From: Cytobacillus sp. IB215665
GTDB lineage: Bacteria > Bacillota > Bacilli > Bacillales > SM2101
Direction of reading: 5' to 3'
Length of the DNA stretch: 64,000 nt
Assembly (NCBI RefSeq): GCF_033963835.1
Contig: NZ_JAXBME010000012.1
Location: 112,817 to 176,816, forward strand
The first letter of the stretch is position 1; each line of letters starts with the position of its first letter. Positions 27,568-36,869 of the stretch are shown one piece after another. Below the pieces are notes generated by a model. That model was not told where the DNA came from. It saw only the letters and a list, made by a program, of their open reading frames with translations, and searched no databases. Both the position numbers and the translations under genes were made by a program.

Positions 27568-28221
27568 ATGAAAGTTAAAATAGAATGGACGTATAAAACA
27601 ATCAATAAGCAAGTTATAACATTAACATCTGAAGAAATTAGTGTGGAAGCTGCTCTTTCAATCAGTGAAGACTTCGAACGTACTGGACGAACAAACGAGT
27701 TATTATTTTATGATGAAAAAGATACAAAATGGACGAAAAAGGAGTTAATTAGGCTTTCTAAAGAACTAGAAACTGAACCAAGCGATATAATTGTATATTT
27801 TGATGGTGGTTATGATAACAATAACAAACAAGCAGGGCTTGGTGCAGTTATTTATTATAGTCAAAACAATAAAAAATATCGTTTAAGATCCAATGCGTTA
27901 TTTTCAGAAATTGAAACAAATAATGAAGCTGAATATGCAGCGCTGTGGTATTTACTGGGGCAGGTAGAAGAGTTAGGTATTCACCACATCTCTGTTACAT
28001 TTCGTGGAGATTCACATGTAGTACTTAATCAGCTTTCAGGTGATTGGCCATGCTTTGATGAGGTATATAATACATGGTTAGATAAAATAGAGGACAAGAT
28101 ACGCCAATTAGGTATTCGTCCTCATTACGAACCAATTTCAAGAAAGCAAAATGGTGAGGCTGATCAGCTTGCTAGCCAAGCGTTGGAAGGGATAGTCATT
28201 CACAGTAATGTAGAAATTTAA
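27568..28221 (+). CDS. ypeP: RNase H-fold protein (YpeP-like)
   Basis: 217 aa. An N-terminal part of about 70 residues precedes a ribonuclease HI-type domain in which all four acidic residues are visible: D in YFDGGYD, E in NNEAEYAAL, D in FRGDSHVV, D in GEADQLASQ. The domain could therefore be catalytically active on RNA-DNA hybrids, though B. subtilis YpeP has been considered non-essential and weakly characterised. GAGAGGTG supports ATG 27568. The zinc-finger gene follows 53 bp later. Confidence 0.83.
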   Translation: MKVKIEWTYKTINKQVITLTSEEISVEAALSISEDFERTGRTNELLFYDEKDTKWTKKELIRLSKELETEPSDIIVYFDGGYDNNNKQAGLGAVIYYSQNNKKYRLRSNALFSEIETNNEAEYAALWYLLGQVEELGIHHISVTFRGDSHVVLNQLSGDWPCFDEVYNTWLDKIEDKIRQLGIRPHYEPISRKQNGEADQLASQALEGIVIHSNVEI

Positions 28222-28274
28222 AACTTATCATAACATATATATGTATTGTAGTTATGACAAGGAGGGTGGATACT

Positions 28275-28529
28275 TTGGAAAGAAAACTAATTATTGAACA
28301 GATAAGTGAAATCCTCGATACGTACTGCCAAGATTGTTTTGTAAAAAGTAATTTTAGAAAAGAATACGGGAAAACGTATGCACAATCATTTTGTATTCAT
28401 ACTTGTACAGTTGGTAGCTTATTAAAGAAATATGGAGAGAATTTGTCACATGGTCAATTATATCAATGTGGGAAAGATAATAATGAAGAGCTTGAACGTA
28501 ATATGCCAATTCTTGATAGGGATTACTAG
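28275..28529 (+). CDS. ypeQ: Zinc-finger domain protein (DUF2602, YpeQ-like)
   Basis: 84 aa. Cysteine pairs in YCQDCF (C-x2-C) and FCIHTC suit a four-Cys zinc site of the DUF2602 family, followed by the conserved TVGSLLKKYG helix. Function unknown. The start is TTG at 28275, nine bases after AAGGAGG; the frame is open upstream but the ribosome site lies inside it. It pairs with ypeP as in B. subtilis, and a terminator follows at 28572. Confidence 0.8.
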   Translation: MERKLIIEQISEILDTYCQDCFVKSNFRKEYGKTYAQSFCIHTCTVGSLLKKYGENLSHGQLYQCGKDNNEELERNMPILDRDY

Positions 28530-28571
28530 CTTAATTATTTTGGAGATGATGGCTAATAAGCCTACGAGGAA

Positions 28572-28596
28572 AAAACCGCATAATTGCGGTTTTATG
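28572..28596 (+). terminator. Terminator of the ypeP-ypeQ unit
   Basis: AAAACCGCA and TGCGGTTTT form a perfect stem with loop TAAT, ending in Ts. Confidence 0.8.
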
Positions 28597-28691
28597 TTTA
28601 TCTTAGCTACGTTAAATGGGAAATATCCCAGTTCGTTATGTTGAACCTTTCCAATCAGGTGAAGTAAATACTCAAACTAAAATGATTTGAA

Positions 28692-28961
28692 TTACTGCTT
28701 TGCTTCATTGAGCTGCTCTTCACATTGTGATAATAATTTCTCTGACTGTTGTAAAAATTCATTATCAAAACCAGTTGAGTTTGCATTTGCATCTACAAGC
28801 TTAGCACGTGCTTCTGAAACAGCCTGAGTAGCTCCCTCTAGTTGTTCTTCATCCATACTCATTGTGGCACGTCCTACTATTTTTTGTGCACTTTGAATTG
28901 ACATGTTAAGATCTTGAATATCATTATAACCTGTGTATACTTCATTTTCTTCTTTAGTCAA
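28692..28961 (-). CDS. DUF2564 family protein (89 aa)
   Basis: 89 aa, wholly alpha-helical in appearance, with heptad-like patterns (AQKIVGRATMSMDEEQLEGA; QAVSEARAKLVDANA) and a C-terminal QSEKLLSQCEEQLNEAK helix. This matches the DUF2564 family of Bacillaceae; function unknown. The start is TTG at 28961, eight bases after GGAGG; the ATG at 28970 is too close to the site. Confidence 0.75.
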   Translation of the reverse strand: MTKEENEVYTGYNDIQDLNMSIQSAQKIVGRATMSMDEEQLEGATQAVSEARAKLVDANANSTGFDNEFLQQSEKLLSQCEEQLNEAKQ

Positions 28962-29211
28962 TACATACACCTCCTGACTATATAGTTAGTCGGAGAGTAG
29001 ACGATTATTCACTGTAATTGAATATTTTTATATAAGATCATGTTGTTAACATTGATGCCATAGGATTAAGATTAGCATAGTAAATTTATGAGATCGCCAT
29101 TGTAGTGTCGGAGATAGGATGTTAAGGAGAGTAGCTTGCGTAATCATATTAAAGTTAAAAGCAACTATTAATATAAGAGCAACCTGTTCATAAAGTGTGA
29201 GGGCCAATTTA

Positions 29212-29246
29212 CAAAACAAAAAAGACTGTATGATTCAGTCTTTTTC
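29212..29246 (-). terminator. Terminator of cspD
   Basis: AAAAGACTG and CAGTCTTTT form the stem, with T-runs on the minus strand side. Confidence 0.8.
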
Positions 29247-29275
29247 AAAAAAATTTTATGTGAATGAATCTGAAT

Positions 29276-29476
29276 TTATAGTTTTTCAACATTGGCTGCT
29301 TGAGCCCCTCGGTTTCCATCAACAATTTCAAAGGAAACTTCTTGACCTTCCTCCAATGATTTATATCCATCACCTTGAATAGCTGTGAAGTGAACGAATA
29401 CATCATCGCCACCTTCAACTTCAATAAACCCATAACCTTTTTCATTATTAAACCATTTTACTTTCCCGTTTTGCAT
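29276..29476 (-). CDS. cspD: Cold-shock protein CspD
   Basis: 66 aa, almost identical in pattern to B. subtilis CspD. RNP1 KGYGFIEV and RNP2 VFVHFTAI motifs bind single-stranded RNA and DNA. It acts as an RNA chaperone at low temperature and in stationary phase. GGAGG precedes ATG 29476; the open frame to 29506 is not needed. The upstream 320 bp could hold a long 5' leader, common in csp genes. Confidence 0.96.
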   Translation of the reverse strand: MQNGKVKWFNNEKGYGFIEVEGGDDVFVHFTAIQGDGYKSLEEGQEVSFEIVDGNRGAQAANVEKL

Positions 29477-29795
29477 AATACTATTTCCTCCTAATACTTC
29501 CTGCACAAAAGTGCTACAAAATAATTTATTATCAATTAACGGAATATATTAAGCTGAAGCTTTGTAATATCAATAGCTGTCTAAGATGATGAAATCTTAC
29601 ATTCTGCTAAATGATGTCTTAAATATACACCAATGAAATTATTGCGTCAAGATAAATAGACAGAAATAACAGAAAAATAAGAACTTTACATAAGTATCTT
29701 ATATTGTAAATAAAGTAAAAAATAGTTCTTCGACTCTGTTAATGATAGGAAGGGTTTGGAAATTATGATACAATCAAATATAGAGAGGTGTTATA
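29477..29795. other. Divergent promoter region of cspD and the HD-GYP gene
   Basis: About 320 AT-rich bases between divergent genes. No ORF. It must contain both promoters; a long cspD leader is likely by analogy, but no specific element can be proven by eye. Confidence 0.4.
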
Positions 29796-30773
29796 ATGAG
29801 ATCATTTGTACAAAAAGAGAATAGGCTGACACCACTAACAGTTCAAGAAATAGATGAGATGCTCAGCAATTTAAGAAATACACAATCACATGCTACTAAA
29901 CTTCGCACTGACTCGATATATGACAAAAAAATCACAGTTGTTTCCCGTGAAATTGATGAAGTGGTAGACCAAGTAAAGGATATTTTTACAGAGGTAAGAA
30001 ATTCACATAAAATTCCTCTTTATGAAATTAAAAGAGACATCATTCCAACAATACAGCAGGCTGCAGAAATTCCTAATCTTTTCTATCTGTTTAATGAATT
30101 GCATAAAAAGGATGACTATACATATCGACACAATATCGGTGTTGGAGTGATTGCAACATTGATCGGCAAGTGGCTGAATATAAATGAACAGGAGTTACAT
30201 CGTCTTACACTTGCAGCAACGTTACATGATATTGGCAAAACGAAAATTCCATTAGACATACTCCAAAAGCCTAATAAACTTACCGAAGATGAATATGAAG
30301 AGATAAAAAATCATTGCATATACGGCTATGACATGTTAAATAATACTAAAGGTATTGATGAGCAAATTAGTTTAGTTGCTCTTCAGCACCATGAACGTGA
30401 AAATGGTGAAGGTTATCCTTATGGAATAACAGGAAATAAAATAGATTATTTTTCCAAAATTGTTGCTGTTGCTGATGTTTTCCATGCGATGTCATCCAAT
30501 CGTATATATCGTGTTGCATCCCCGTTCTATAAAGTGATTAAGGAAATGAATGATCATATTTTCGGTAAGTTTGATCCAAATATCTTATTTGTTTTTCTAT
30601 TTCACATGATGGATACAACAGTCGGACAGGGATGTTATTTAACAGATGGTCGACAGGCAAAAATAATTTTGATAAATCGCTTTGATCCAGTAAATCCACT
30701 AGTGCAAGTGCAAAATGAAATGATCGATTTAAGTAAAGAAAAAGATTTATTCGTAAAAACAATTATAACTTAA
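29796..30773 (+). CDS. HD-GYP domain phosphodiesterase
   Basis: 325 aa. An N-terminal region of about 95 residues without a recognised domain is followed by an HD-GYP domain (about 100-270). Metal and signature residues are complete: RHNIGVG, LHDIGKTKIP (HD), NHCIYGYDML, HHERENGEGYP (HHE-x-G-x-GYP) and DVFHAMSSNRIYR. It should hydrolyse cyclic di-GMP or a related cyclic dinucleotide. AGAGGTG precedes ATG. The gene converges with topB across a shared hairpin. Confidence 0.9.
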   Translation: MRSFVQKENRLTPLTVQEIDEMLSNLRNTQSHATKLRTDSIYDKKITVVSREIDEVVDQVKDIFTEVRNSHKIPLYEIKRDIIPTIQQAAEIPNLFYLFNELHKKDDYTYRHNIGVGVIATLIGKWLNINEQELHRLTLAATLHDIGKTKIPLDILQKPNKLTEDEYEEIKNHCIYGYDMLNNTKGIDEQISLVALQHHERENGEGYPYGITGNKIDYFSKIVAVADVFHAMSSNRIYRVASPFYKVIKEMNDHIFGKFDPNILFVFLFHMMDTTVGQGCYLTDGRQAKIILINRFDPVNPLVQVQNEMIDLSKEKDLFVKTIIT

Positions 30774-30832
30774 AGGACTTGAAATGGCAGGGAGTAGTAC
30801 CTATAGCCATATCAAGTCCTATTTCATATATT
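30774..30832. terminator. Shared hairpin between the HD-GYP gene and topB
   Basis: AGGACTTGA (30774-30782) pairs with TCAAGTCCT (30812-30820), covering the 3' ends of both convergent genes and including the topB stop. Confidence 0.6.
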
Positions 30833-32987
30833 TAAAGACGATCCTCTTGTCGCGATCACTCCATAAAACTATAGCATCAAACGTTTTACCATCTTTTTTG
30901 AAGTTTTTTATAACGTTAGTTTCACCAGTTTTTAATAGCTTTTTTATGTTTGTTTGAGATACCGTTTTGCCTAAGATTTTCTTAGAAATTGTAAATTTAC
31001 AGTTAGATTTTTTATAGTTTGTACAACCGTAGAAATTTCCGAAGTCTAGAATGCTACCATTGCACATTTTACATTTACCGAAAGATATTTTTTTCTTATT
31101 AAATTTACTTTTTTTCTGCTTCGATCCGACCGTCTCAATAGGAATGTTTGTAAATGACCAACTGTGACTGTGCTGCTGAGCATCTTCTACTATATTCTGT
31201 GATAATTTTTTCACTTGTTCAATAAATTTTCGGGGTGAAGCAGAACCCTCACCTATTTCTGAAAGTCTTTGCTCCCATTTTGCTGTCATGCTTGGGGAGG
31301 CCAATATACTATCTCCTAAAGCTTCTATTAGTAGCATGCCCTTTGCGGTAGCTATCGTTTGGTTTTTGTTAATGTCTATATAATTACGATTCTTTAATAG
31401 GTTTATAATTCCCGCTCGTGTTGCCTCGGTACCTAGCCCTTCGGTTTTAGCTAATACATTCTCTAACTCAGTATCATCTAAATGTTTCCCTGCTGTTTTC
31501 ATTAGGGTAATCAAGTTACCTTCAGTATATCTTTTTGGTGGCTTTGTTTGTCCTTTTTTTACATTTACTTTTGCAACGGTGCCTTTTGTGTTCTTTTCTA
31601 TGATCGGGAGGATTTGATCTCCACCATCCGACTGGTTATGTGGATGGTTTATAACTTTTTTCCAACCTTCTTCAATTTGTTCTTTACCTTTTGCGATGAA
31701 AGTAGCACGATTGTCTACTAATATATGTATAGTAGTATAATTAAAAATAGCATTGTTATAAAAGGCACTTATTACTTGTCTTACGATTAAATCGTAAATT
31801 TTAGCCTCTTCTGAACTTAACTTTGTATGATCAGGTATCTGTTCGGTAGGAATGATAGCATGATGATCAGTTACTTTCTTTTCATTTACATATCTTTTAT
31901 TATTAATTATCGACCCATTTGGTGGGGGTAATAAATTTTCATATCTCTCTATACCTTTTAAGCGAGATAGTACAGTTGGTAGAACTGCAGCTTCTTCTGT
32001 TGTGAGGTACTGTGAATCTGATCGAGGATACGATATATTTCCTTTCAGGTATAGTTTTTGTAATATATCTAATGTTTTCTGTGGTGAAAGTTTAAGTGTT
32101 TTATTTGCTGTTGCTTGAAGTGCAGACAGATTGAATAGAAATGGAGGCTGATACTCTTTTCTTTCTTTTTTGACATCTGAAATGATACTATTTTTATCTT
32201 TACAAAATTCAGCTACAGCGATCGCTTGGTTTTCATTATAAATCTTAGTTTCGTTTTTTTTATGCCACTTAGCTTTAATTGACTGTCCCAAAAAATTAAA
32301 CTGAGCTTCGACCTCCCAAAAATCTTCTGGTTTAAAATTAGCTATTTCATGCTCTCTTTTGACTATTAAAGCGAGGGTAGGTGTTTGAACTCTCCCGATA
32401 GAAAAAACATCTTGGATCCCTCTTTCTTTTAGTAGAATCGTATAAATTCTTGAGGAATTTATACCAATCAGCCAATCTGCGCAGGCGCGACTTAAAGCTT
32501 CAAAATAAATATGTCTCGTATCTTCTTCTGTAAGTAAAGAGGAGAAACCTTTCATGACTGAAGCCTGAGTTAGTGAAGAAATCCAAAGCCGTTTCATTGG
32601 TATACTTACTCCGCATTGTTTGATGATTGTACGTATAATTAATTCACCTTCTCGTCCAGCATCTCCAGCGATAATGATTTCTTGAACTTCAGCACGTTTC
32701 AATATATTTTTAATAATATTAAACTGTTTTAATTTAGATTTAGTTACTTTATATTCAAATCTATTAGGTACCATTGGCAGTGTAAGTTTATCCCATTTTT
32801 TCCATGTTGAATGGTACTCCTCAGGTGATTTTAATTCACAAAGATGTCCAATCGCCCATGTGATAACAGCTCCATTTGGGAATGTAGTATTTGGTTTCAC
32901 CATTAAATAACCATCATTTTTAGTAAAGGAAAAAGGAGCAGCTAATTTAGTGGCTTGGTCTGGTTTTTCGGCTATAACTACTTTCAT
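30819..32987 (-). CDS. topB: DNA topoisomerase III
   Basis: 722 aa (727 in B. subtilis). Type IA topoisomerase: N-terminal Toprim domain starts VVIAEKPDQA and has DAGREGELI near 105-113; the catalytic Tyr is in YPRSDSQY near 318. The C-terminal part has a single zinc-ribbon-like set (CKMCNGSILDFGNFYGC, then NCKF). It decatenates and relaxes negatively supercoiled DNA, often with RecQ. AAGGAGAAG precedes ATG. It is monocistronic. Confidence 0.95.
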   Translation of the reverse strand: MKVVIAEKPDQATKLAAPFSFTKNDGYLMVKPNTTFPNGAVITWAIGHLCELKSPEEYHSTWKKWDKLTLPMVPNRFEYKVTKSKLKQFNIIKNILKRAEVQEIIIAGDAGREGELIIRTIIKQCGVSIPMKRLWISSLTQASVMKGFSSLLTEEDTRHIYFEALSRACADWLIGINSSRIYTILLKERGIQDVFSIGRVQTPTLALIVKREHEIANFKPEDFWEVEAQFNFLGQSIKAKWHKKNETKIYNENQAIAVAEFCKDKNSIISDVKKERKEYQPPFLFNLSALQATANKTLKLSPQKTLDILQKLYLKGNISYPRSDSQYLTTEEAAVLPTVLSRLKGIERYENLLPPPNGSIINNKRYVNEKKVTDHHAIIPTEQIPDHTKLSSEEAKIYDLIVRQVISAFYNNAIFNYTTIHILVDNRATFIAKGKEQIEEGWKKVINHPHNQSDGGDQILPIIEKNTKGTVAKVNVKKGQTKPPKRYTEGNLITLMKTAGKHLDDTELENVLAKTEGLGTEATRAGIINLLKNRNYIDINKNQTIATAKGMLLIEALGDSILASPSMTAKWEQRLSEIGEGSASPRKFIEQVKKLSQNIVEDAQQHSHSWSFTNIPIETVGSKQKKSKFNKKKISFGKCKMCNGSILDFGNFYGCTNYKKSNCKFTISKKILGKTVSQTNIKKLLKTGETNVIKNFKKDGKTFDAIVLWSDRDKRIVFKYMK

Positions 32988-33218
32988 ATTTCTTCTCCTT
33001 AATTTTGATCGCTCTATGATTATAACAGTAGATTATGTGAAAGGATATGTTGAACTTCGAGGATACGTAAAAAAATCTATCGGTTAAAGAGGTTTAAGCT
33101 TTTATCATGGTTATTTAGAGAATGATATACAGTTAAATCTAGTTTGATTATTAGAACAAAATTACCTTTAATCATGTATAAACGGCATCATAGATGACAG
33201 GAGCATTGATAAAAAGAA

Positions 33219-33366
33219 GGCTCTTTTCGTAAACTTTGATGCTATTGTTATCAATTTAGTACCAAAAAAGTGTTTTTATATTGTTAGTTATCGTTATACA
33301 GAAGAAAAGATGCTCGAACTCTAGTTGGTTTTAATACAAAAAACAACAATCATTAAGAAAACAGCC
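33219..33366 (+). mobile_element. MITE-like element, copy 9, with perfect 8-bp target duplication
   Basis: 148 bp. It starts GGCTCTTTTCGTAAACTTTG and ends TTAAGAAAACAGCC. The flanks are AAAAAGAA at 33211-33218 and 33367-33374. The target is the T-tract of the terminator for the small gene at 33424-33570. No ORF inside. Confidence 0.9.
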
Positions 33367-33401
33367 AAAAAGAAAGAGCTTGAAAACGATGTTCAAGCTC
33401 T
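33366..33401 (-). terminator. Terminator of the 48-aa gene
   Basis: AGAGCTTGAA and TTCAAGCTCT form a perfect 10-bp stem; on the minus strand the T-tract TTCTTTTT follows and is also the target duplication of MITE copy 9. Confidence 0.8.
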
Positions 33402-33423
33402 CATTGGATCATATCAACTTTTG

Positions 33424-33570
33424 TTATTCGTACAAATCTGATTTGTCTCTTTGGTCTTTATTCCGTTTATTGCCCTTGCTATTATCACCAGCTACTATTT
33501 TACCGGGTACTTCACCATTAGTTGGTGAATTTTGATTCTTGCTCCCGTAATTCATTTTTTTAGTCATCAT
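33424..33570 (-). CDS. Small hydrophilic protein, probably spore-related (48 aa)
   Basis: ATG at 33570 (or 33567) follows a GAAAGAAG-type site. 48 residues, rich in Asn, Lys, Gly and Asp, with no hydrophobic segment (MMTKKMNYGSKNQNSP at the start, RDKSDLYE at the end). A strong terminator follows directly, which supports expression. Composition resembles minor spore proteins, but no SASP cleavage motif is present, so the link is only suggestive. Confidence 0.5.
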   Translation of the reverse strand: MMTKKMNYGSKNQNSPTNGEVPGKIVAGDNSKGNKRNKDQRDKSDLYE

Positions 33571-33728
33571 ATCAGCTTCTTTCTTACTATTTTTGTGTCA
33601 ATTAGTTGATGTTATCCTTCATCTATAAACTTACAAATTTAGTTTGTACAGCTAAACCTTTATTAATCAAGGAATTATAATTAAATTGGCGAATAATAAT
33701 ATAACAGTAATTATAGGAGGTTTATGTA

Positions 33729-34418
33729 GTGGAGGATTTTAATTGGCATCATCGATCTGGTCAAGAATGGGATAAAAAAGCTGAATTTTGGAATAACAGA
33801 AGTGAACAAATGTGGGAAGATGGTAGCCGGAAAACAATTATCCCATTTGTAAAAAAGTACTTTAAATTGGGTGGGGTTGTTGCAGATATTGGCTGTGGAG
33901 ACGGTTATGGTTCACAGAAGCTAGCGAAAGAAAATTATCAAGTGGTAGGTATTGATTTATCGAAAGAGATGATTGAGAAAGCAAGCCTTTTTAATAATGA
34001 GGAAAAGTTAACATTTATACAAGCTGATGCTAGAGAACTTCCTTTTAAAGCTAGCTCAGTAGATGCCATTATCGCTATTAATTGTCTTGAATGGACTGAA
34101 GACCCAAAGCATGTGTTATTAGAATTTCAGCGTGTCTTAAAACCTAACGGCTTTTTTTGTGCAGGTATATTAGGCCCTACTGCTGGTCCTAGACAACATA
34201 GCTATCCTAGACTATTTGGAGAAAAAGTCATATGCAACACGATGATGCCTTGGGAATTTGAGAACTTAGCAAAGGCACATGATTGGGACATTGTAGATGG
34301 TCATGGGATATATAAAAAGGAGGTCCAAGACGAACAAATTAACAGCTTACCGAAAGAGTTAAAGCAAGCCCTGACTTTCATGTGGGTATCTATGCTTATA
34401 AATAAAAGTGAAAAATAA
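33729..34418 (+). CDS. Class I SAM-dependent methyltransferase
   Basis: 229 aa, methyltransferase type 11 layout. SAM-binding motif I ADIGCGDGYGSQKLA lies near 56-70, motif II VVGIDLSKEMIEKA near 76, and the post-II acidic turn QADARELPF near 103. The tail has the family's ILGPTAGPR loop. The substrate is unknown (small molecule likely). GTG start at 33729 is placed after TAGGAGG. Confidence 0.85.
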   Translation: MEDFNWHHRSGQEWDKKAEFWNNRSEQMWEDGSRKTIIPFVKKYFKLGGVVADIGCGDGYGSQKLAKENYQVVGIDLSKEMIEKASLFNNEEKLTFIQADARELPFKASSVDAIIAINCLEWTEDPKHVLLEFQRVLKPNGFFCAGILGPTAGPRQHSYPRLFGEKVICNTMMPWEFENLAKAHDWDIVDGHGIYKKEVQDEQINSLPKELKQALTFMWVSMLINKSEK

Positions 34419-34489
34419 TGCTGTTAAACTCGTTTATAGAGCCTCTGTTATATAGAGGTTTAAGCAACCTAATAACCGAGGTAATAAAA

Positions 34490-34525
34490 AAACAGGTGGC
34501 TAGAAAAATTACTATCCACCTGTTG
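34490..34525 (-). terminator. Terminator of the YjcZ-like gene
   Basis: ACAGGTGG (34492-34499) and CCACCTGT (34516-34523) pair; on the minus strand seven Ts follow. Confidence 0.8.
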
Positions 34526-34563
34526 TAGCTTGCCCATACCTTCTCACTTTTCTGGGAATTTTA

Positions 34564-34674
34564 TTAATACCCGTAACCAAGCCCACCGCCACAAGCGACG
34601 CCAATGATAATTAACAGTACAAATAAGACAATTACGAGTGCAAATATTCCTCCTGAACGAACACCATCAACCAT
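34564..34674 (-). CDS. YjcZ-family sporulation protein (36 aa)
   Basis: ATG 34674 is seven bases from AAGGAG. The product has one hydrophobic helix (FALVIVLFVLLIIIGVA) after a Gly-rich start (MVDGVRSGG) and ends with CGGGLGYGY. This arrangement is typical of the short YjcZ/SscA-like spore-assembly proteins of Bacillus, although in many of those the Gly/Tyr-rich part precedes the helix. Likely membrane-associated during spore formation. Terminator at 34490. Confidence 0.7.
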   Translation of the reverse strand: MVDGVRSGGIFALVIVLFVLLIIIGVACGGGLGYGY

Positions 34675-34821
34675 GTTATCACTCCTTAAATTTAATCATA
34701 TGAGGGTGGATTCCATTCCCTCATCAACATTAACATATTCATGCAGTGTCAAATTGCTTGTGTATTATTCCTATTTAGTCTCAAAAGTTCAAATTGGTGA
34801 TTTGTTCCTATTGTTATTCAA

Positions 34822-34957
34822 AGCTGTTTTCGTATGCATGGTTGCTTTTCGTTATAGGAGCTTTATGGATCTTTTCTATTAAAGGGTATATAAATCATAT
34901 CATATACATGAGTTACTCGATGTAGTTGAAAAAGCAGCAAAGTTCATAAAAAGGGCT
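34822..34957 (-). mobile_element. MITE-like element, copy 10
   Basis: Starts AGCTGTTTTCGTATGCATGG; ends CAGCAAAGTTCATAAAAAGG then GCT, a degraded family end. Flanks TTATTCAA and TGATTAAT share five positions. It fills most of the 34675-35093 gap. Confidence 0.5.
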
Positions 34958-35093
34958 TGATTAATTTACAAGATGAATAAGCTTTCTATTTGTTCATAAT
35001 AACTTGAATCAATAATTTTAAAAAAACATATTTTTGTAACTAATTGAATATTCATACGTATGTAATATTGAATAATATTTTGGAGGTGACAAC

Positions 35094-35414
35094 TTGCCAT
35101 CAAATGAAGATCGTATGTTAGCAGCAGTAATATACGTTATTAGTTTTTTTACAGTGTTTTTAGGTCCGCTGGTTATTTGGTTAATTAAAAAGGATGAATC
35201 ATCTTTTGTTGATTACCATGGAAGGATGTATTTTAACTTTTTCATATCATACACCATTTATAGTTTAATAAGTATGCTATTAATGCTAGTCATTATAGGA
35301 TTTTTAACTATATGGTTGGTCGGAATTTACATTTTTATTTTTACAGTTATAGGAGCTATAAAAGCATATCAAGGGGAAGAGTATCAAATTCCTTTTGCGA
35401 TTCGATTGTTATAA
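35094..35414 (+). CDS. DUF4870-family small membrane protein
   Basis: 106 aa with four hydrophobic helices (about 8-28, 45-62, 63-85 and a short one near 86), the conserved PLVIWLIKKDESSFVDYHGR turn and an AF-type C-terminus (YQIPFAIRLL). These match DUF4870 proteins, function unknown. TTG start at 35094 is preceded by GGAGGTGA. A terminator follows at 35429. Confidence 0.85.
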   Translation: MPSNEDRMLAAVIYVISFFTVFLGPLVIWLIKKDESSFVDYHGRMYFNFFISYTIYSLISMLLMLVIIGFLTIWLVGIYIFIFTVIGAIKAYQGEEYQIPFAIRLL

Positions 35415-35428
35415 GCAGTACTTGATTA

Positions 35429-35456
35429 GGGCCACATGACTGTGGCCTATTTTTAT
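35429..35456 (+). terminator. Terminator of the DUF4870 gene
   Basis: AGGCCACA-type stem: GGGCCACA with TGTGGCC around TGAC, then TATTTTT. Confidence 0.8.
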
Positions 35457-35801
35457 TGATGTTAAAAATCTGTTCACTGAAAATTTAAGCACAGCCATAA
35501 GTCGGATTTGTCCAAATGTGATCGTTTAATTCTATTGATAGCTATCATAATAATGGTTAAAATGAGCTTGTATTTTTGTTAAAGTTAGGTGATTTTGTTG
35601 CGGAACAAAAGGCATATGATTATTACGTGTTGTTTTATCATGTAAACAACTGGTTCTTAGGGATTGATTGATGTTATTGGTATTAAGAAATAGAAGTGGA
35701 TACCAATAAAGAGTGTGTATTTCTTTCAGAGCATTAGTGTGAGAAACAAAGTTCAAACAAACAGCTATAGAAAATGATCTATTAATAGAGGAGTGGGACT
35801 A
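35457..35801. other. Intergenic region with a strong inverted repeat
   Basis: No gene seen. TTATTGGTAT (35674-35683) and ATACCAATAA (35700-35709) form a perfect 10-bp inverted repeat about 90 bp upstream of the nucleotidyltransferase gene; it could be an operator or an RNA hairpin. Confidence 0.45.
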
Positions 35802-36587
35802 ATGTACGAACATCATAAAAAAGCAGTACAAGTACTAAGTGAACAATTTAAAGATGACCCCAAAGTTCGAGCACTGTTAATAGGTGGCTCAGTTGCCAAA
35901 GGGTACGCTAGTGAAAGTTCGGATGTGGATATAATTATAATAGCTACAGATGAAGAATTTGAAAGACGTAAGGAGCAGCATGACTTATTTTACTGGTCCG
36001 GTGATGAATGTGATTATGAAGGTGGCTATGTAGATGGCAAAATAGTAAATCTTCAATTTTTAGAAGATGTTGCACATCACGGAAGTGAGCCAGCAAGATT
36101 TGCATTTCAAGATGCCATCATTGGCTTTTCAAAAATACCTCAATTAGACATGATATTACAACAAATAACAACATATCCAGTACACGAACAACAACAGAAG
36201 ATAGAACAATTTTATGTGCAATTTGAAGCAGCAAGATGGTATGTTGCAGAAGCTGAGAAGAGGAATGACAAATATTTGATGATGCACATCGTTTCATCAC
36301 TCGTCCTATTTGGCGGAAGGTTAATATTGGCTCAAAACAAAGTATTGTATCCTTATCATAAATGGTTCATGAAAGTGTTAAGTGAACTTGACAACAAGCC
36401 TACAAATTTTATGGAACTAACAAAAGAGTTACTGTCTTCCCCAAACAGTGAAAATGCCGAGCTTTTTTGTAAAAGTATAGAACAATTTGCAGATTGGCCT
36501 ATGATAAAAGAAGGGTGGCCAAACCGCTTTATGGTTGAAACAGAATGGAGTTGGATGAATCAACGAACACCTGTGGCGGATTTATAA
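35802..36587 (+). CDS. Nucleotidyltransferase-domain protein
   Basis: 261 aa. The N-terminal polymerase-beta-like domain shows GGSVAKGYASESSDVDIIII near 29-48: the GS motif followed by the D-x-D metal pair. The helical C-terminal half resembles the four-helix domains of aminoglycoside adenylyltransferase-type enzymes (ANT). A resistance function cannot be claimed: the family also contains housekeeping and uncharacterised members. ATG 35802 follows GAGGAG. Confidence 0.78.
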   Translation: MYEHHKKAVQVLSEQFKDDPKVRALLIGGSVAKGYASESSDVDIIIIATDEEFERRKEQHDLFYWSGDECDYEGGYVDGKIVNLQFLEDVAHHGSEPARFAFQDAIIGFSKIPQLDMILQQITTYPVHEQQQKIEQFYVQFEAARWYVAEAEKRNDKYLMMHIVSSLVLFGGRLILAQNKVLYPYHKWFMKVLSELDNKPTNFMELTKELLSSPNSENAELFCKSIEQFADWPMIKEGWPNRFMVETEWSWMNQRTPVADL

Positions 36588-36674
36588 AGTCTTTAAGTAT
36601 AAGACGGTGTAGATTACACGATGATAATTAACAGGCTCAATTGCATTACTACATGCTTTTGAGCCTTATGAAAA

Positions 36675-36803
36675 TTAAATATGCCAACGCCAGTATGTTA
36701 ATTGTTTTTGCTTCATTTCTTCTATTTTCTTTTTTATAGCCTCATGTTTTACTCTTTCTTCAGGAGTCATTTTAAAAAGTGTAAATAATTTCAATATAGA
36801 CAT
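36675..36803 (-). CDS. Small basic helical protein (42 aa)
   Basis: ATG at 36803 is preceded by AAGGAAGAT. The 42 residues start hydrophobic (MSILKLFTLF), then a Glu/Lys-rich amphipathic helix (PEERVKHEAIKKKIEEMKQK), ending YWRWHI. It resembles the short YrzI-type proteins of Bacillus but not closely enough to name. A hairpin GGCTCAA/TTGAGCC lies downstream (36633-36665) without a T-run. Confidence 0.5.
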   Translation of the reverse strand: MSILKLFTLFKMTPEERVKHEAIKKKIEEMKQKQLTYWRWHI

Positions 36804-36869
36804 TTCTCGATCTTCCTTTCTTTTTTATTACGACATGATTTATATATTCAAAAGGAAGATTGTTGATTA

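Noticed and set aside
35802..36587. Aminoglycoside-resistance nucleotidyltransferase
   Set aside because: The nucleotidyltransferase motif is clear, but nothing in the sequence shows an antibiotic substrate, so no resistance is claimed.
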